Of a stretch of 55,571 bases of DNA, positions 54,501 to 55,571 are shown in pieces (position 1 is the stretch's first letter; every line of letters begins with the position of its first letter). The position numbers and the translations under genes are program-made. This DNA comes from Bacteroidia bacterium (GTDB taxonomy: Bacteria > Bacteroidota > Bacteroidia > Bacteroidales > Paludibacteraceae): the NCBI GenBank assembly GCA_009930305.1, contig RZYM01000013.1, positions 1 to 55,571 of the forward strand. The letters run 5' to 3'. The notes under the pieces were generated by a model that did not search any database, was not told the DNA's origin, and saw nothing but the letters and a program-made list of their open reading frames with translations.

Positions 54501-55571
54501 TGGTTCGACAAATGCAGCAATTTCAATATCACCCGTTTATAAAACATTATATCAGGTAACGGGTACATCTACAAATGGCTGCTCATCATTCGATACATTA
54601 ATAGTGTTTGTAAACTCATTACCTAATATTTCAATATCTGCTCCTACTTCTGTTTGTAAAGGTAGTACTGCATCACTTTCAGCATCAGGAGCTAACTCAT
54701 ATTTATGGAACGGAAGCATTCCAGGAGCGACATATCAACCGATTATCACCAAAGATTCAATTTTTACAGTAGTTGGTACAGATACAAATAACTGTAAAAG
54801 TTCTATCTCAAAAACTGTAAATAAAATAGACTTACCTACTTTATCTTATGTAGGTAAAGATGAAATTTGCTATGGCGAAAGTACAAGAATTACTGTAAGC
54901 GGTGCTACATCTTACAAATGGAATGATAACAGCACTGGAAATATGGCTATACTTACCCCGTTAAGAGATAGTATGCTTATTGTAACCGGCACTTTGCAGG
55001 GATGTAATTCTGTTTTAGAGATTCCTATCACTGTAAAACCATTACCTTCAGTATATATTTCGGGAAATAATGAAATATGTCTTTATGATGTTACAACTAT
55101 TAAAGCAGAAGGAGCTCTTACGTATCTTTGGAACGACATAAATAATAGCACAACCGAATCGATAAATGTATCTCCTTTAAATACAACTACTTATAGAGTA
55201 ACCGGTACTGCTACTAATGGATGCTCGTCGGATGCAACTTATAGCATTACTGTTAATCATTTACCAATAATAAATATATCTGCACCAACATCTGTTTGCT
55301 TTGGCAATACAGCCGAATTATCGGCATCAGGAGCCGCCTCATATATATGGAATGGCACTATACCTGGTGCCACATATCAACCAACAATTACTAAAGACTC
55401 TACATTTACTGTTGTCGGTACAGATACCAAAGGATGTAAGAATACTGTTAGTAAAAGTATTACAAAAATAAGTTTACCGGTATTATCATACACGGGCAAT
55501 ACATCCATTTGTTATGGAGAAAGTACAAGGATAACAGTATCCGGTGCATCATCATATAGCTGGGGAAATGC
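51547..55571 (+). CDS. Giant surface protein with PKD and tandem Ig-like domains (5' part)
   Basis: An open frame from the ATG at 51547 that leaves the window after 1341 codons without a stop. A signal peptide covers about residues 1-22 (MAKRIFNILIVFCIAAVNLFAQS). An N-terminal domain (about 25-300) of unknown type follows, then a PKD domain (about 370-450; WLFGDGNYSEEKDPSHIY) and at least 13 Ig-like units of about 71 residues, each with one Cys near its start (such as ISAPTSVC) and one before its last strand (TNGC, QGC), a WN/WE core and LP at the end. From 53773 the units repeat as a three-unit block. Bacteroidota proteins of this type are usually secreted by the type IX system and carry a C-terminal sorting domain, which would lie outside the window. 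Role probably adhesion or gliding; unproven. Confidence 0.85.
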   Translation, partial: MAKRIFNILIVFCIAAVNLFAQSGINVGTPNLSFEQGNFNNWTRELGYFRVLASDFTSFEYYNWTTVSNSGERIELQSSMNTNDPVFSCSNFYTNPTGYSAARVGRPMFTEGMPSGGYSCTQRWNNFRGAAAERMTYTFTVTKQTTLLYFQFAMVLHNPGTATGQHVGQQYPTFGINITITDPVSGLISKPQCTSIELHPSDNPNEEKYLKRYTAQCNNSNAGANLINFQYLPWTIGAVNLIDFIGQTVTIEIYNHDCLVDCSGYPVAGGHSAYGYFTAETRSLNFNIRNCEGEDAIITAPSGFSKYTWNRSDGLPITYKTAGDSSAILVDQSTLNPSTVYTCSLATGTDCGEIVLDTTLNTIAVRPDFEYTIDCGGEVHFTNTSACAQDSIIAYKWLFGDGNYSEEKDPSHIYTTPGSQTIQLTAFSQSGCSKTITRTIIVPQYPVPDISGQNNVCSGTEISLFADGGTYGCVYEWRKDNKTSPVIGNEQALVDTATISQSYYVTVTDPNNCVYEDEIYVLVRTSPNVLITGDNEVCIGDSATLTARNAQTYQWEGFGTNATIRVKPEDNPTTYKVIGYSSNGCFAEASFPVAVRQLPIVSVLGNPEICHGESDTLIATGASTYRWENYLSGSERIVKPGSGKYNYIVTGTDDFGCKNKDSMTVTVKALPNLTFSGETDLCEGMTGTYTVFGAPYVIWEDGSTNKQVSCIIQNDTVLKAWGTLNGCTTNIDIPVSTKLNPYVFISGPNSLCLNSTITLTANGASSYQWNDISGSTTTSISISPFFKTKYQVIGTATNGCSSMDTLTVHVNPLPTINISAPTSVCYGDITSLVASGANTYIWNGIIPSAEYDPIITKDSTFSVLGTDINGCQNTASKTITKLDLPQLTYTGEDEICYGESTIITVSGANSYSWDSNTTGSSILINPKQDTILTVTGYIQGCSATLTIPIIVKPLPTVYISGNNTICLNDVTTLTANGADTYLWNNGSTNAAISISPVYKTLYQVTGTSTNGCSSFDTLIVFVNSLPNISISAPTSVCKGSTASLSASGANSYLWNGSIPGATYQPIITKDSIFTVVGTDTNNCKSSISKTVNKIDLPTLSYVGKDEICYGESTRITVSGATSYKWNDNSTGNMAILTPLRDSMLIVTGTLQGCNSVLEIPITVKPLPSVYISGNNEICLYDVTTIKAEGALTYLWNDINNSTTESINVSPLNTTTYRVTGTATNGCSSDATYSITVNHLPIINISAPTSVCFGNTAELSASGAASYIWNGTIPGATYQPTITKDSTFTVVGTDTKGCKNTVSKSITKISLPVLSYTGNTSICYGESTRITVSGASSYSWGN
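53773..55571 (+). repeat. Three-unit higher-order repeat inside the giant gene
   Basis: Blocks begin at 53773, 54415 and 55051, periods 642 and 636 bases (214 and 212 residues). Each block has units in fixed order: A (ISGxNxxCL), B (ISAPTSVC) and C (YxGxxxICYGEST). B units start at 53998, 54634 and 55276. The third block is cut by the window end. Identity between equivalent units is clearly higher than between neighbours. Confidence 0.85.

Noticed and set aside
53773-55571. The regular repeats as a possible CRISPR array
   Set aside because: The repeats are long, imperfect, in frame and code for Ig-like domains; there are no short identical repeats with unique spacers, and none elsewhere in the window.

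Overview
The window is a stretch of chromosome from a low-GC member of the Bacteroidota, most likely order Bacteroidales. Three kinds of evidence point there. (1) Most transcription starts carry the phylum's promoter pattern (TAnnTTTG at about -7, in the best cases with TTTG about 19-21 bases upstream). (2) Almost no gene has a Shine-Dalgarno sequence. (3) Gene order and families are typical: rimP-nusA-infB-cvpA-sufBCDSE, rpsF-rpsR-rplI without ssb, DUF4922-SpoIID, a collagen-like mini-lipoprotein, a PPi-dependent phosphofructokinase and a giant PKD/Ig-like surface protein. Superoxide reductase and PPi-dependent glycolysis suggest an anaerobe. I cannot name a genus.

Layout. 1-10815 (minus strand): translation/transcription factors rimP, nusA and infB, then cvpA and the whole SUF iron-sulfur operon, with a second promoter in front of sufS-sufE. 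10881-12889 (plus): DUF45 metallopeptidase, tcdA and a LolD-type ATPase, overlapping one another and closed by a hairpin terminator. 12903-18670: collagen-like lipoprotein, TPR protein, tRNA-Ala(CGC), trpS, secreted pullulanase, MscS channel. 18670-23538 (minus): pfp, methylmalonyl-CoA decarboxylase, a small membrane protein, topB. 23652-26689: cysK and metY divergent from an Lrp/AsnC regulator. 26766-29142: TlpA-like thiol protein, a DsbB with a single cysteine pair and DUF5993. 29186-33425: rpsF-rpsR-rplI, era-der, RRM protein. 33439-38510 (plus): a GalT/HIT-like DUF4922 protein, a SpoIID-domain protein without signal peptide, a cation/proton antiporter and an AmpG-like transporter. 38480-44380: HAD phosphatase, lipoprotein-hisC-hisB, DUF2147, an aspartate-type aminotransferase (behind a 30-bp perfect palindrome) and a lipoprotein. 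44393-47080: YihY, RNase P RNA, DUF554, superoxide reductase. 47101-48701: an AbiE-type toxin-antitoxin pair with a likely operator. 48780-51190: mnmE and efp. 51547 to the end: the first 1341 codons of a giant repeat protein that runs out of the window.

Most of the window is housekeeping. The parts most worth following are the possible cytoplasmic muropeptide-salvage module (33470-38510), the palindrome at 42353-42382, strong Shine-Dalgarno sequences only before rpsR and rplI, the AbiE control region, and the three-domain higher-order repeat of the giant surface protein. All functional statements come from motif recognition by eye; no database search was run.
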